Below, one piece after another: positions 1 to 10,639 of a stretch of 64,000 nt of DNA. The translations under genes were made by a program, and so were the position numbers. Every line of letters starts with the position of its first letter. Within the stretch, counting starts at the first letter, position 1. Source of the stretch: Adiantum capillus-veneris. Taxonomy: Eukaryota > Streptophyta > Polypodiopsida > Polypodiales > Pteridaceae. The stretch is taken from contig CM043953.1 in NCBI GenBank assembly GCA_014529385.2, forward strand, positions 107,266,549-107,330,548, in the 5' to 3' direction. The notes below the pieces were generated by a model, which saw only the letters and a program-made list of their open reading frames with translations, was not told the DNA's origin and did no database searches.

Positions 1-140
1 GATACCGTTTGTGAAAGTTATGGCCAAAACAGTGAAATGCAGTTTCCAATTTCAATTTTCAAAGAAGATTTGGGATCTCTGTGACACTGTGAACACTTAT
101 GTATGATCAAAATTACAGTTGGACCCTAAAACTGGCCTAG

Positions 141-1427
141 AGACATCCTACGCGTAGGATGTCTATATGCTCAGAATTTAACAAAATTTGGTCCAGAGAC
201 TCCCCTTAAGTCCAGCAACACAATGGTATGCTCAGAATTTCATTTGGACCTAAAAATGGCCTTGAGACATCCTACGCGTAGGATGTCTTTTTGCTCCGAA
301 TGACTTGAAATTTTCACCCCAGCTTCCCCTTGATGTGCTGATCACAGCTATTTTTACTTTTTGATTCTGACACCTATAGGTTGGTCAAATGATCAAGAAT
401 CTGTTCCAAAATCCTGATGTCTGTTCTGATGAATTCCCAAGTCAAATCAACTCCAAATTGGACCAAATTTGCCTAGGAGGCTTATCTAAGGCTATATGAC
501 AGCATGATATGGTCACAGTAGAATTTTGGCTTCAGAATTATGCCTTAGACATCCTACGCGTAGGATGTCTAACTGCTCAGAATTGCCCCAAATTTGAACC
601 ATAGACTCTCCTTAAGGTGTTGATCACTGTGGTATGCTCAGAGGTTGATTTGGAGTGCTAAATCATGGTGAAGACATCCTACGCGTAGGATGTCTAAGTG
701 CTTAGAATTGCCCCAAACTTGAGCCATAGCTTCCCCTTGATGTCAGCAACCCAATGCTATGCTTAGATTTGAGTTTGGATGTCAAAAGACCCCAAAACTA
801 GCTATTCTTGCCTTTTTCAGTAAAAAATGCTAAAGTCTGTTCAATCTTCCTTTTCTCTGACCCAAATGAGATGAAATTTATCACATGCACTCAATACAAC
901 ATTTAGAACATGCCTATGGAGTCATGCTATGGTTTGGTCTCAAAATTAGGCCTTGGACACAATTTGGGTAGGATGTCTGGCAATTCTCGTCTTTTGGCTT
1001 TGATCTGTCAAAATTTGGTCAAATTTTCACTTTCCAGGTGAAAGTAAGGTAAAACCTACCTTCTAAACACACTAGACAACTTAGAATTTCAAAATTTCCA
1101 CCAGATCACCCTGTAGACATCCTACGCGTAGGATGTCTACTGCTGATTTTTTGAGACTGAAGTGTCCCTGATGCTTCCTTAGGCTCTCAGCAAGTGCAAG
1201 TATGCTTCACAATTGCAAAAACATGCAAAAATCACTCAATCAAGCCTTTGCTGAAATTTTAAGTTTTCTGACTCCGCCTTTTGGCTTTTGGTCAACAAAA
1301 ATAGGGAAAAACACTCAAGTCAATATGTTACTAGGGTAAAACCTATCCTCTGAACCCACTGGTGCAATCAGAATTTTCAAATTTGGTCTTCACAACCCCC
1401 TTGAGACATCCTACGCGTAGGATGTCT
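141..1427. repeat. six identical 24-bp perfect palindromes in the retroelement leader
   Basis: Each copy consists of AGACATCCTACG followed directly by its reverse complement. Perfect copies are at 141-164, 265-288, 547-570, 672-695, 1115-1138 and 1404-1427. A decayed seventh at 955-978 keeps only its right half. Spacing alternates about 125 and 283 bp between copies, so the palindromes come in pairs inside a longer tandem unit of about 407 bp (141 to 547, 265 to 672, 547 to 955). Flanking text is also repeated (for example TGCTCAGAATT just right of the copies) but has drifted, while the palindrome has not. Confidence 0.95.
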
Positions 1428-1951
1428 ATGTTTACATAATTGCAGGTTTTCTTCACAGAACCCTTGCAAATGCTCTTTTATATGCACAGCACCAGTCAGT
1501 CATACAAAAATATCCTCAAAAGCTTGTTTAATGCATTTTTACCCTCAAAAGCACACTTTTCCGTGATTTCAAATGCAATCAAGCACTTTAGCAAATAATT
1601 CAGTGCTGAATAGCTCTAGATCAGAATCGGATCACTTACCTAAAGCTACTCCTACAAATCATATGGGGTTTTGCATCTATGAGTAGAAAAACGCTTCACT
1701 GCCACACACGGACTAGTAAACGCTTTTATCACCTCACAAATCACTCGAACACCAACAACTACTCTAATCCACAAATCCTAACTAAACCTATCTAGTCGCA
1801 AACCCTGGGCAAGACACACGCTTCCTGGCTATCCACTTGATCGTGGAATATCCTCTTCTGGATCCACTTAAGAAAAACGCTTTCTTTAGCTGAAACTAAA
1901 TCAAGCAACCGTCACACAAGTGTTAGTAGGAAACCTCCTTAGGTCCTTGTG

Positions 1952-1969
1952 TCCCCGGCAACGGCGCCA
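1952..1969 (-). promoter_or_regulatory. primer-binding site, complementary to tRNA-Asp 3' end
   Basis: The plus strand reads TCCCCGGCAACGGCGCCA, which equals the 3' end of plant tRNA-Asp. The minus strand is therefore the 18-nt primer site, one base inside the LTR end at 1971. This fixes the orientation of the element as minus. Confidence 0.9.
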
Positions 1970-1970
1970 A

Positions 1971-2930
1971 TGTTGGACGGGAGCGACTCACACACCCATG
2001 AAGTGCATGCAAACACTACCTAGATCAACATAATGTCAATCGAGGACACAGATGACACGATAGGCACACAGAGGAAATCTCTTTAGCTTGTCAGGCTGAG
2101 ACCATCCTACACATACAACACTCTGGAAGGCCAACTAAACCACAATCAAGAACCTCACTGCTCTCAACTACACCACCTAGCCACATACACACGCACGGAA
2201 GGTAACTCACCTAATCATGTCAGATTTGTACAAAACTTAAGGAACACCATCCCCTGACTAGGATTCACCTGTCCCTAAGCTTCTACACTCAAAATCCTCA
2301 CTCTAAACCCATTTGCGGAAAACGCGTAGGATGACAAAGCAGAATTTTGAAAGTGCCCGAAACTGAAATTTATGAGTACCTATGCGTAGCTTATGTCGCC
2401 ACGATTCTATAGACTACAAGCACGCAGAAAACAGACATCGTTTGATACACTTACGGCCATAAATAGCTCGTAGATGCGTCGACGTGTGTGCTTCGTCTCG
2501 CGTGAAATGCTTGGCGTTGTCGCGTAGCTCTCCTCGAGCCTACAGCAATGGTGCAGTCGAATCTCCAATGTGTTGAGCGAGCCGGGTGTAGCAAGAGGAT
2601 AAAGCTCACACTCACTCTCTTTCTCTCTCCCACACAGTAGACGGCAGCGCTAAAGTTTTGATTATGATAAAAGCCTTTTTTTTACAAAATGACCTAGGTA
2701 CCTTATATACTAAGGCTACCTTAGGTTTAACCAAAAATGGGGTTGAAAGGGTCAAATGGCTTTGTATTTACAATCTGGAAGTGCCATTGCACCCCGGCTT
2801 CTGAAACTAGAATAACTACTCATTACAAATGACGTTTATAGCCATAATCCGCAGCATTTCATAACTCGCAAAAGATAAGAGTTTGGTACGAAACTTGAGT
2901 TGTGTTGTGTTGTTGACCCAGCGGTCAACA
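1971..2930 (-). repeat. 5' LTR (960 bp) of the minus-strand element
   Basis: The plus strand begins TGTTGGACGGG and ends GCGGTCAACA, so the ends are TGTTG...CAACA inverted repeats as expected of an LTR. It abuts a tRNA-Asp primer site on its inner side and unrelated LTR sequence on its outer side. A TATA element on the minus strand lies at 2709-2701. A half copy of the leader palindrome (ACGCGTAGGATG) occurs at 2322-2333. The short open frame at 2451-2633 on the minus strand has no recognisable domain and is probably chance. Confidence 0.85.
2701..2709 (-). promoter_or_regulatory. TATA box of the LTR promoter
   Basis: The minus strand reads TATATAAGG about 220 bp inside the upstream end of the LTR (U3 side), which suits the start of R in a plant LTR. 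It is the only good TATA motif of the right orientation in this LTR. Confidence 0.55.
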
Positions 2931-3972
2931 GAAACTTCCTATGTATAAAAATCTCAAAGTTAGGGGAATTCTAAAAGAGCACATGGGACACATGTCAGAC
3001 TCTCACTAAGCTTAACCACATGGTGTGCTTGCATGCTATTGGTTGGGCCAAAGAGGGGTCCAATGAGCTTCTACTTCCATCCAACAAATATCTAGATATT
3101 TTCAAGCTCTCTCTCTCTAAGGCGTAAGGAGGAAACTTGTCAAAACACTACCCATGTGCTTGGATGCAGGCTGCATGTGATTGGCTAGGGGGAGAGGGGT
3201 CCAATGAGCTTGCAGCATGTAGAAATTTTGCCCAAAGCAAGGAAGGGGGGTGCTAGGGGGATATACTCCACACACACACACCCATTTGCAAGGGCATTCT
3301 CACTTGGGGAAAGTTGAGGAACACCACCTCCTTCTCCACGCTTGTGAGAAGTGACAGCCTACACCAACACTCTTGGCTATGGAATGCAAATCCAACCAAG
3401 AGCCATGCTTCAATGCTTAAGCGTGCCATCTTCTCCATCTCCATTACTATGCTATTATGTATGCTAGCAAGAAGAGTGATGATAAGTGAGGAACTATTTC
3501 TTTCTCCTATGGAATGTTTCTTCTTCCTCTTCCCTACCCTCATTCCCCACTAGCTATCTCCACCTTTGAAGGTGTTTGAGGCCTTGGGACTGAGACTTGG
3601 GATAGTTAATGATTTCTACAAGTTTATGTTATGCTTGTGATGCATGAATATTTCCATCTTCATTGCATCATGTAGGTCACAAGGAACACAAAGATTGTAT
3701 TGTACCAAGTCTCTCTTGATGGGAGAAACTATAATACAAATGCCTATTGGAGGGGGGACTGGCTCCATATGAATCCGCTCCTCAACTATTGTCATGTTCT
3801 CTAAACTCTCTCTTGCAAAAGTATTGTTCATGCCAAGTTAACTAAGTACCATGTTTATGTTGCTACCATCAATTAAGTTCACCCGCTATGCTCATAAGGT
3901 AATCTCTCAAAAGTGCTTCACCTAATTTCCTAATTCCGCTACTCTCAAAGTTCATAGGCCATTTCCATTACA
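2931..3972 (+). repeat. 5' LTR (right-hand part only) of the old Ty3 element
   Basis: Bases 2931-3206 match 9607-9880 of the 3' LTR nearly base for base. The remainder up to 3972 matches, in reverse complement, the LTR at 59897-61492. It ends in TTACA next to the primer site. The missing left part (about 490 bp, by comparison with 9117-9606) must lie beyond the nested element. Confidence 0.85.
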
Positions 3973-3973
3973 T

Positions 3974-3985
3974 TGGTATCAAACC
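3974..3985 (+). promoter_or_regulatory. primer-binding site, degenerate initiator tRNA-Met type
   Basis: TGGTATCAAACC directly follows the LTR end. The usual plant form is TGGTATCAGAGC, so the first eight bases are intact and the rest has drifted. Confidence 0.75.
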
Positions 3986-4403
3986 ATTTGGTTTCTCTTT
4001 TCTTGATTAAGAAGAGAGGTCCTTAAGTAGCCTATTGATGGTTGTCTTTGTTAATTATATTAGGGTAAGTGGGTCTGGGATCTATTATCGGTTTTGTTGA
4101 GCCCACTATGTGGGATATGGTGCACACCTCAAGAGCTTTGGTCTTAATAATGGAGTTTTTTTAGACTTACCTACGGCTTTACCATTATTGAGCCATAAGA
4201 AGTCCGAAAGGAGCTATCCCTCGACAACTTCGCTATGTTAGACTTACTCAACTACTCTCTATAATTAACCAATTCGAGGCGTGGATGTAGATACTTAAGT
4301 GCCTATTTTCAAAGGCTAAGAGGAGTAGCAACTAAGGTTTTGAATTGCCAAAGCATACACTAAGTAAACACATATGTTTAATTAGCATGATAACGTTGAT
4401 AAA

Positions 4404-5243
4404 ATGAGCATTGATAACTTTGATTTTGCACATGAAGGTGCTAATGATAATGCCCCCATGTTTGTTAATTATCTTGTTACTAGGTTGCAACAAGCTATGG
4501 GCAACCCCGCTTTGCAAGCCGAAGTTACTCAACAACTTCGTGCTTATGGGATTTCCTTTCCTCTCCAAGAGGAGAGAGAGCTTAGGAGTCCTCTTGATGA
4601 GACCCCCAAAAGAAGACTCTCTCCCATACGAAAGGAGGAATCCAAAGATCAAGAAAGTAATGAATCCCTAAATTCCTCCAAAGATGTGGCTCCACGAAGA
4701 AGGCGGACTAAACGATATCCAACTCCTCCCAAGAGGAAACGGTTAACCCATAGTCCTTCTCCTCATCACTCCAAAAGGGAAGAGAGAAAACCAAGGAAGA
4801 AAAGAGCAAAAAAAAGGTCACCCTCTTCTCCTTCTTCTTCACCTTCCTCCTCTACCAATGAAAGCTATGGCTATTCTCCTACAGAATACAAGAGGGGAGG
4901 ACATCACAAATCTTACCCTACATGGCGAAGGTCACAAAAGCTAAAGAAGTTCAAAGAGGGAGGAAAGAGTATCTCTTTTCTCACCTATGATGGCACCTTT
5001 GGTGCTACCAACAAAGTATTGGCCTTCATCCAACAATTAGATGCGGCCTTTGGAGACGAGGGCTTCACGGAGTCCTCCAAGCTACACTATGTAGCTATGC
5101 ACTTGCAAAAATTGGCTCGTCAATGGTGGGCTAGCATTCGTGGCAATGGCAAAGCCCCAAAGACATGGAAAACTCTACGAGTTTCCATCATGAAGCAATT
5201 CCTTGCAAATGATGCAAAGGACAAAGTACTTACCAAATGGTGA
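4404..5243 (+). pseudogene. gag: Ty3 Gag, N-terminal and capsid part
   Basis: A 279-codon frame begins at an ATG. It has an acidic to neutral start, a long basic Lys/Arg/Ser-rich stretch (about residues 90-190), and a retrotransposon-gag capsid-like region near residues 195-279 with a QWW motif at the usual spot. It stops early; the rest of Gag continues as broken frames, with a CX2CX4HX4C zinc knuckle at 5660-5701. Gag packages the element RNA into cytoplasmic particles. The frame is too damaged downstream to give a full Gag-Pol. Confidence 0.8.
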
Positions 5244-5659
5244 AGTTTAAAGCTTCTCTCTCATGAGTCTATCCACAAATATGTGGACAAGTTTGGGGAT
5301 TCACATCTCAAGACTACTATCTTTCAAAAGATAGACTTTGCCGTGCAAAAGAAATAATTCTGTGCGGGATTACCCAAAGAGATGGCCAAGTATGTCAACT
5401 CTCAACGGTCTGGTTCTATCACCAAGGTAATCCACCACACCACGTTTGCTTCAGCATCAATTTCCAACAAGGGGCTAGATGGAATGTCAAGCCCATGGAA
5501 AATAAAGACAAAAGTGATACCAAGGGGAAATCCAATGCCCAAAATTCTTACCAAGGCCATTCCAACAACAACAACAATCGGTCCAAGGAGAAGGGAGTTT
5601 ACAAAGGTAAATATAAACTCTCTCTTAAAGAGCTAGAAGCTTTTTGTAAGGACCATAAA

Positions 5660-6083
5660 TGTTTTAAGTGTGGGGAGCAAGGCCATGGTTATCGTTCTTG
5701 CCCCAAGAGAATGAGACTCCTAGAGCCTCTATGTTTGAAGCTCCAAAAGAGGATGCTCATTGCCAAGGATTTCTCCTTTCCTATGCTTGGGGAAAGATGC
5801 AAGAGTATGATTCCTTATTTTGTTTGACCCTGGTTCAATTCACAACTTCATATCCACGGAGTTGACCACTAAGCTAGGCATACAAGCCCACGAGATGGGA
5901 GATACATTGAAAGCCAATGGAGCTAGATCAAGGAACAAGACGTCTCAGTTACTTCCTAATTGGAAAATTAAGGTTTCATGTCCAAAGCTATGTGGACAAA
6001 AAGGATTTCTTCATCTTCCTCTCAAACATGAGAATGTTATCGTTGGGGCACCATGGTTTAACCGCATGGCTTCCAACATGTAG
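5660..6083 (+). pseudogene. Gag zinc knuckle and aspartic protease remnant
   Basis: The knuckle at 5660-5701 reads C-FK-C-GEQG-H-GYRS-C. About 120 bp later a frame opens with FDPGSIHNFIS, where the protease of this family would have D-T/S-G-S; the catalytic triplet is altered to DPG. The following text (GAPWF near 6040) is the normal end of a Ty3 protease. The frame changes between the two parts. Confidence 0.75.
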
Positions 6084-6359
6084 TTCCTTGAAAGGAGAAT
6101 CTACTTTACCTATAGGGAAAAGAGCATGTACATAGATGATAATGAGTTGGGGAACACCATATCCCTGCAATAAAGGGAATCAAGAGGAATTAGAGTTGTC
6201 TAATTTTCTAAATGGATTCCAAGATGTTTTCATTGATGACATCCCTAGTGAGCTATCTCTAAAATAAGGGATGATGACCATGCAATTGAGCTCCTATCAA
6301 GAAGCTCACTGCCTAACAAGCCTCCTTATCGAGTTTCACAAGCTCAACAAGAGGACATC

Positions 6360-7375
6360 ATGAGGCAAGTGCATGAATTCATGAAAAAAAAAGGGATGGT
6401 GAGGTCTAGCTTCTCTCCATTTTGTTCAACATTGCTTTTAGTGCAAACGAAAGACGACACATATCACATCTGTGTCGACTATAGAGCACTAAATAAGATC
6501 ACTATCAAAAATAGATTTCCCGTGCCGCGGATAGAAGATCTATTTGATAATTTACAAGTTTTGGCCTGATAAATTCTCCAGACACATTCAAACTCATGAT
6601 GGAAAAAAATCTTTTGGCCATCCAAATTCTCTTAAAGAGTACAAGTGACACCTCCAATTAACCTTTCAAGTTGTGAGAGAAAATAAGCTTTTCATTAATC
6701 AAAAGACAAGTGAATTTTTTTTCTACAAGAGATTCAATATTTAGGTCACATTATCTCTAATGATGGCACTCGTATGGATCCAACAAAGTTAGAGATAATA
6801 AAAGGATGGCCTAATCCAAGAAATCTACAAGAGGTATGTGTGCATACTATAGATGCTTCATAAAAAAATTATCGCTAATAGCAGGCCCATTACATGACTT
6901 AACAAAAAGAAATGTTAAGTATTCATGAACTGCAAAAGTGCAAAAAGCTTTTGAGAAGATTAAGGAGAATCTTATCTCTCAATATGTGCTCACACTATTA
7001 GATCTCTCAAATCCATTTGCGGTCCAATGTGATGCTTGTGGTAATTGCCTTGAAGCTATTTTGCTTCAAGAAGGGCCTGCCATAGCATATGAGAGTCAAA
7101 GACTCAACTTCGATAAGTGAGTATTGGGAAAATATGCAAAAGAGCTACTAGCTATTCTATATGCCCTAAACACATGGAAACATTGTCTCTTGGGGACTCC
7201 ATTCATCCTACGAATGGATCACAAAGCCTCAAGAACTTCATGACGCAAACCAAGCTCTCTGACAAACAAATGAGGTGGAAAATTTTTCTTTTGCAATTTA
7301 AATTTCATATTGCTCACATTGTTGGCAAGCACAATCAAGTGGTCGATGCACTTTCACAACGACCAAGGGTAAATG
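6360..7375 (+). pseudogene. Ty3 reverse transcriptase and RNase H remnant
   Basis: The RT fingers region is recognisable at 6360-6569 (SPFCSTLLLV, CVDYRALNKITIKNRFPVPRIEDLFD). The palm with the catalytic YxDD box is not found, and the text jumps near 6570-6720 to the RT thumb (DGTRMDPTKLE-like, in another frame). RNase H follows at 6938-7375, with VQCDACGNCLEA and later HIAHIVGKHNQVVDALSQRP. Several stops and frame changes separate the pieces. The loss of the palm means this copy cannot supply RT. Confidence 0.8.
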
Positions 7376-8760
7376 TGGTGTCTATAGCAACTCATAATGA
7401 TCTATCTTTTATGATAGATGAGTATGCTACTGACCAAGACTTTAAGTATGTAATTACAGCCTTTGCAATAGGGAAGAAACAAGAACCATTCACCTTGAAG
7501 GATGGTTATGTTCCAAATGGCAATAGGCTATGTGTTAATCACCCATACAATACAAAAGTCATGTATGAATCTCATACTTCTCCTTATGCGGGGCAAAGAG
7601 GGATTCCATAGTCTACTCTTCAAGGAGTAGAAATGTATTTTTGTTGGTCTACCATGAAAAGTAAACATACAAGAGTATGTTTCAAAATGCGTGGTATACC
7701 AAAAGTTGAAAATTGATCGTGGGAAGCAACTTGGATTGTTTCAGTCGACAGGCTTAACAAAAAACACACTCTATGCCGTCAAAAGACTATTAAGGCACAT
7801 CAAATGGCAACCCTCTTCAAATCTCAAATTTTCAAGCATCATGGATTTCCAACATCCATAGTGTCGGACAAAGATCCTAGGATGACCAGTAATTTCTAGA
7901 AGGGTCTCTTTTGGAATCTAAGAAGTAGATTACATTTCTCTTTCAGGCTATCATCCACAAACGGATTACCAAAGTGAAATAACTAATCTAATGATTCTTG
8001 AATCTACTAAAAGCCTATGTCATGGAAGTAGATCAACATTCTCGATGATAGAAGTACCTACCTCTTATAGAGTGTGCGTACAATGACATTGTACATACTT
8101 GTATGGGAAAAGCACCTTTCAAGGTTAAAGAGGGAAGGTCCAAAAGTCCCTTACTACTTCAAGTACATGGGAAGATCTTCGTTGTGCTGATGAATATAGC
8201 TAAGACCTACAAGAATATTTTCCAAAGATTAAAGGGGTTATATCCATCTCATAGGAAAGGCAAAAAGGGCTACTGCTAAGAAGAGCCTTAGCCTTTAAGG
8301 AAAATGATTGGGTCTTGCTAAAGTTTCTCAAGGCTCATCTAAGGCATACTACGGGCAAGAGTCCTCAGGAGCACCAAGAGTATGATGCTAAACTAGCAAA
8401 AAGATACTATGGTCCTTAAAATTATCAAGAGAGTCAATGAGATGGCTTATCAATTAAAGTTTCCCAACCATTTGCTCATACACAATGCTTTCCATGAGAG
8501 CCTATGTAAGTCTTACAAAGGAGTGCCATCAGAAGAAGCAATAGTTGCAGACCCTCCAAAAATCAAAGATCACGAAGAAGTATTTCAACCTGAGTCCCAT
8601 CCTATGACATGAAGACAAGGTATTAAGAAACGGTAAGATTATCTGAAGATATCTTATTAAGTTTAAGAATTATTCTTTTAAAGATGCTAGATGGATGCAA
8701 AGAACCTAGCTTAAGGATAATATGAACCTTGTCAATGCGTACAATGTTGCACTAGAGTAA
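7376..8760 (+). pseudogene. Ty3 integrase and chromodomain-like C terminus remnant
   Basis: The RNase H frame continues to 7611 through the start of the integrase zinc region (ESHTSPYAGQRGIP). The core is shredded, but the pieces matching VSDRDPRMTSNFW and HPQTDGQSE in the right-hand element can be followed at about 7860-7990. The C terminus is clearer at 8409-8612 (NEMAYQLKFPNHLLIHNAFHES) and continues in other frames to about 8760, matching the chromodomain-like tail of the element at 61850. Confidence 0.75.
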
Positions 8761-9078
8761 GCATATGAAAATGCATTTTAAATGAAAAATGTTTTTGTCT
8801 TATAAGACTAGTTCTCTTTTTATTTTGGACAAGTTTAAGAAGTATGCATGCTTAAAATCATGATTGTGGTGACGACGTCTCCCAAACACCAACTAGAACT
8901 TGTCACTCTACTTTGGAAGTATGATATGGACTAAAGAGCAGACATGCTTGCGGTAGCTATGTCTCCCAAGCACCAAATGGATTAGTCACTCATCTTGGAA
9001 TGATGCCGCAGGGTAAAAAGAGATCCTATACCCGTTAAGACAAATTGACTAATAACTATGACTTTATCTCTTTTACCT

Positions 9079-9098
9079 CATAGTCGAGGACGACTATG
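9079..9098 (+). other. conserved hairpin just upstream of the polypurine tract
   Basis: CATAGTCG-AGGA-CGACTATG is a perfect 8-bp stem with a 4-base loop. The same hairpin with complementary loop reading is at 61511-61530 in the related element, and it lies outside the coding frame in both. The polypurine tract AAGAGAGAGGTAA follows at 9104-9116. Confidence 0.7.
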
Positions 9099-9116
9099 AT
9101 TTCAAGAGAGAGGTAA

Positions 9117-9880
9117 TATCATTAAATATCTAATATCTAACCAGTCCAAATGATTTTCCTTTATTAAACTAATCATTTAATATGGGATAATAAATGGGAA
9201 CAAGGGTTAGAATATAGACATGTGCTTATGGATCTATCTCAACACGGGCCAATAGTAAAGGGGCCCAAATGAGAGATGGTCTATCAAAGAGTAAGGTTAA
9301 CTAATGAAGCTTAAAAGACCTTAGGGTTAGCTTCATTAAAGACCTCCAATGGTTAGTGTTAAAAGTCCTTTGACCTTAAGCAAGCTAGGGCTGAGCTTGA
9401 GGTGGGAACCCGACCTAAACTTAAGCAAGCTAGGGCTGTGCTTGAGGTGGGAACTCCACCTAAGGTGCTTGTCATGCTTGATGACTAAGGTACTTGAGGT
9501 ACTTGTCACATTTAATGAGGAAGTTGCTTGAGAAGCTTCCTATGCATGGGAGGTAAGATGCTTGAGTCAAAAAGAGAACCTATACACTTAATGAGAAGTT
9601 GCTTGAGAAACTTCCTGTGCATAAAAATATCAAAGTTAGGGGAATTCTAAAAGAGACATGGGACGCATGTCAGAGTCTCACTAACCTTAACCACATGGTG
9701 TGCTTGAATGCTATTGGTTGGGCTAAAGAGGGGTCCAATGAGCTTCTACTTCCAACCAACAAATATCTAGATATTTTCAAGCTCTCTCTCTCTAAGGGGT
9801 AAGGAGGACACTTGTCAAAAGACTACCCATGTGCTTGACTGCAGGTTGCATGTGATTGGCTAGGGGGAGAGGTGTCCAAT
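9117..9880 (+). repeat. 3' LTR (left-hand part) of the old Ty3 element
   Basis: It begins right after the polypurine tract with TATCATTAAATATC, a drifted form of the TGTCATAATAATC start of the related LTR. From 9607 it duplicates 2931-3206. Similarity stops at about 9880, where the 5' LTR continues with TGAGCTTGCAG but this copy changes to unrelated AT-rich DNA, so about 760 bp are lost. A 45-bp unit is repeated twice at 9375-9464. Confidence 0.85.
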
Positions 9881-10630
9881 TTTATGTTTTTAAAAGAAAC
9901 AAAACATGTAAGTTTCCTTGCACGGGGGAGTTTGCATAGTCCTCCCCAATTTTTATAATACGAGGGAACGTTCCATTCCCATGGCAACGTGCAATTCTCA
10001 GTGTGTTCATTAACTGCGTTCGCAGTGTCAAAAATGTCAAAAATCACAGAATAATAATGCTTACTCACCGCGTGATTGAATGTCTATCGTCGATGCACCT
10101 TGCATCAATGATGCTGGGCATCTCCTACTCTTAACCCACTGCAAGAGACAACAATGGAGGATGAAGGAGATAGGCTTGTGACTATTTGGGTGGAGGAACT
10201 TTAGGAAGAAGCGGGAATTTTTATATTTCAGCTTGTGTCAATTCAGAGCCTATCAAAATTCACTCGTTGCTTCATACGTCCAAATCTGGTGGAAGCAAGA
10301 AGGATGGTGCTCAACTGTGAAAGGCACATTAACAGTGGGCGATCAATATCAACTGGTGTAAAGAGTTCAAACTAGATTTCTTCCATCTGCACTATATGTA
10401 CTCTTGTTCTGATTAGTTCCAAACAGAAGTTTGGAAAGTTGACAACATCATAGAACAAATCAATCTCGTCCTTCATGTGCATAACCTGCTAACACCATAG
10501 TCCATGTTGTCAAGTAGTGTTTTGAACTCATCAAGCTTGCACATTGCCAAGCACAAAATGTTTCTACAACAGGCCCACAATAGCCCCTAATTGCATAGGT
10601 GATTGCATTTGAAGGAAGGCCTTTCCTTCG
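9881..10630. other. no recognisable feature
   Basis: This stretch lies between the truncated LTR and the PPR remnants. Both strands show only short frames without family motifs. The minus-strand frame at 9823-10068 crosses the LTR break and is not credible. Confidence 0.5.
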
Positions 10631-10639
10631 CATATGCTA

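Larger units (their letters stand above)
1..2930 (-). mobile_element. 5' portion of an LTR retrotransposon (LTR, primer site, leader), running off the left edge
   Basis: On the minus strand the order is LTR (2930 to 1971), primer-binding site (1969 to 1952), then about 1.95 kb of leader without an open gag frame. The leader carries six perfect palindromes. A tRNA-Asp primer site is typical of several plant Ty3 lineages (Athila, Tat/Ogre), but no coding domain is in view, so the lineage is not fixed. The element interrupts the 5' LTR of the Ty3 element starting at 2931: the sequence after 2930 resumes exactly inside an LTR whose other copy is continuous at 9600-9620. The expected 5-bp target duplication begins GAAAC at 2931; its partner lies outside the window. 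Confidence 0.85.
2931..9880 (+). mobile_element. old Ty3/gypsy chromovirus, split at its 5' LTR and truncated in its 3' LTR
   Basis: The order on the plus strand is partial 5' LTR, initiator-Met-like primer site, gag with CCHC knuckle, protease, reverse transcriptase, RNase H, integrase, C-terminal GPF/chromodomain region, polypurine tract and partial 3' LTR. The same family appears at the right edge (59897-64000, minus), which is far better preserved and supplied the boundaries. All coding regions carry stops and frameshifts and part of the RT core is missing. The 5' LTR was split by the element at 1-2930; the 3' LTR ends abruptly near 9880. It is a dead, nested insertion. Confidence 0.9.

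Noticed and set aside
141-1427. CRISPR-like array in the spaced palindromes
   Set aside because: Spacing is irregular (124-289 bp), flanks are themselves repeated, there are no cas genes, and the host is a plant.
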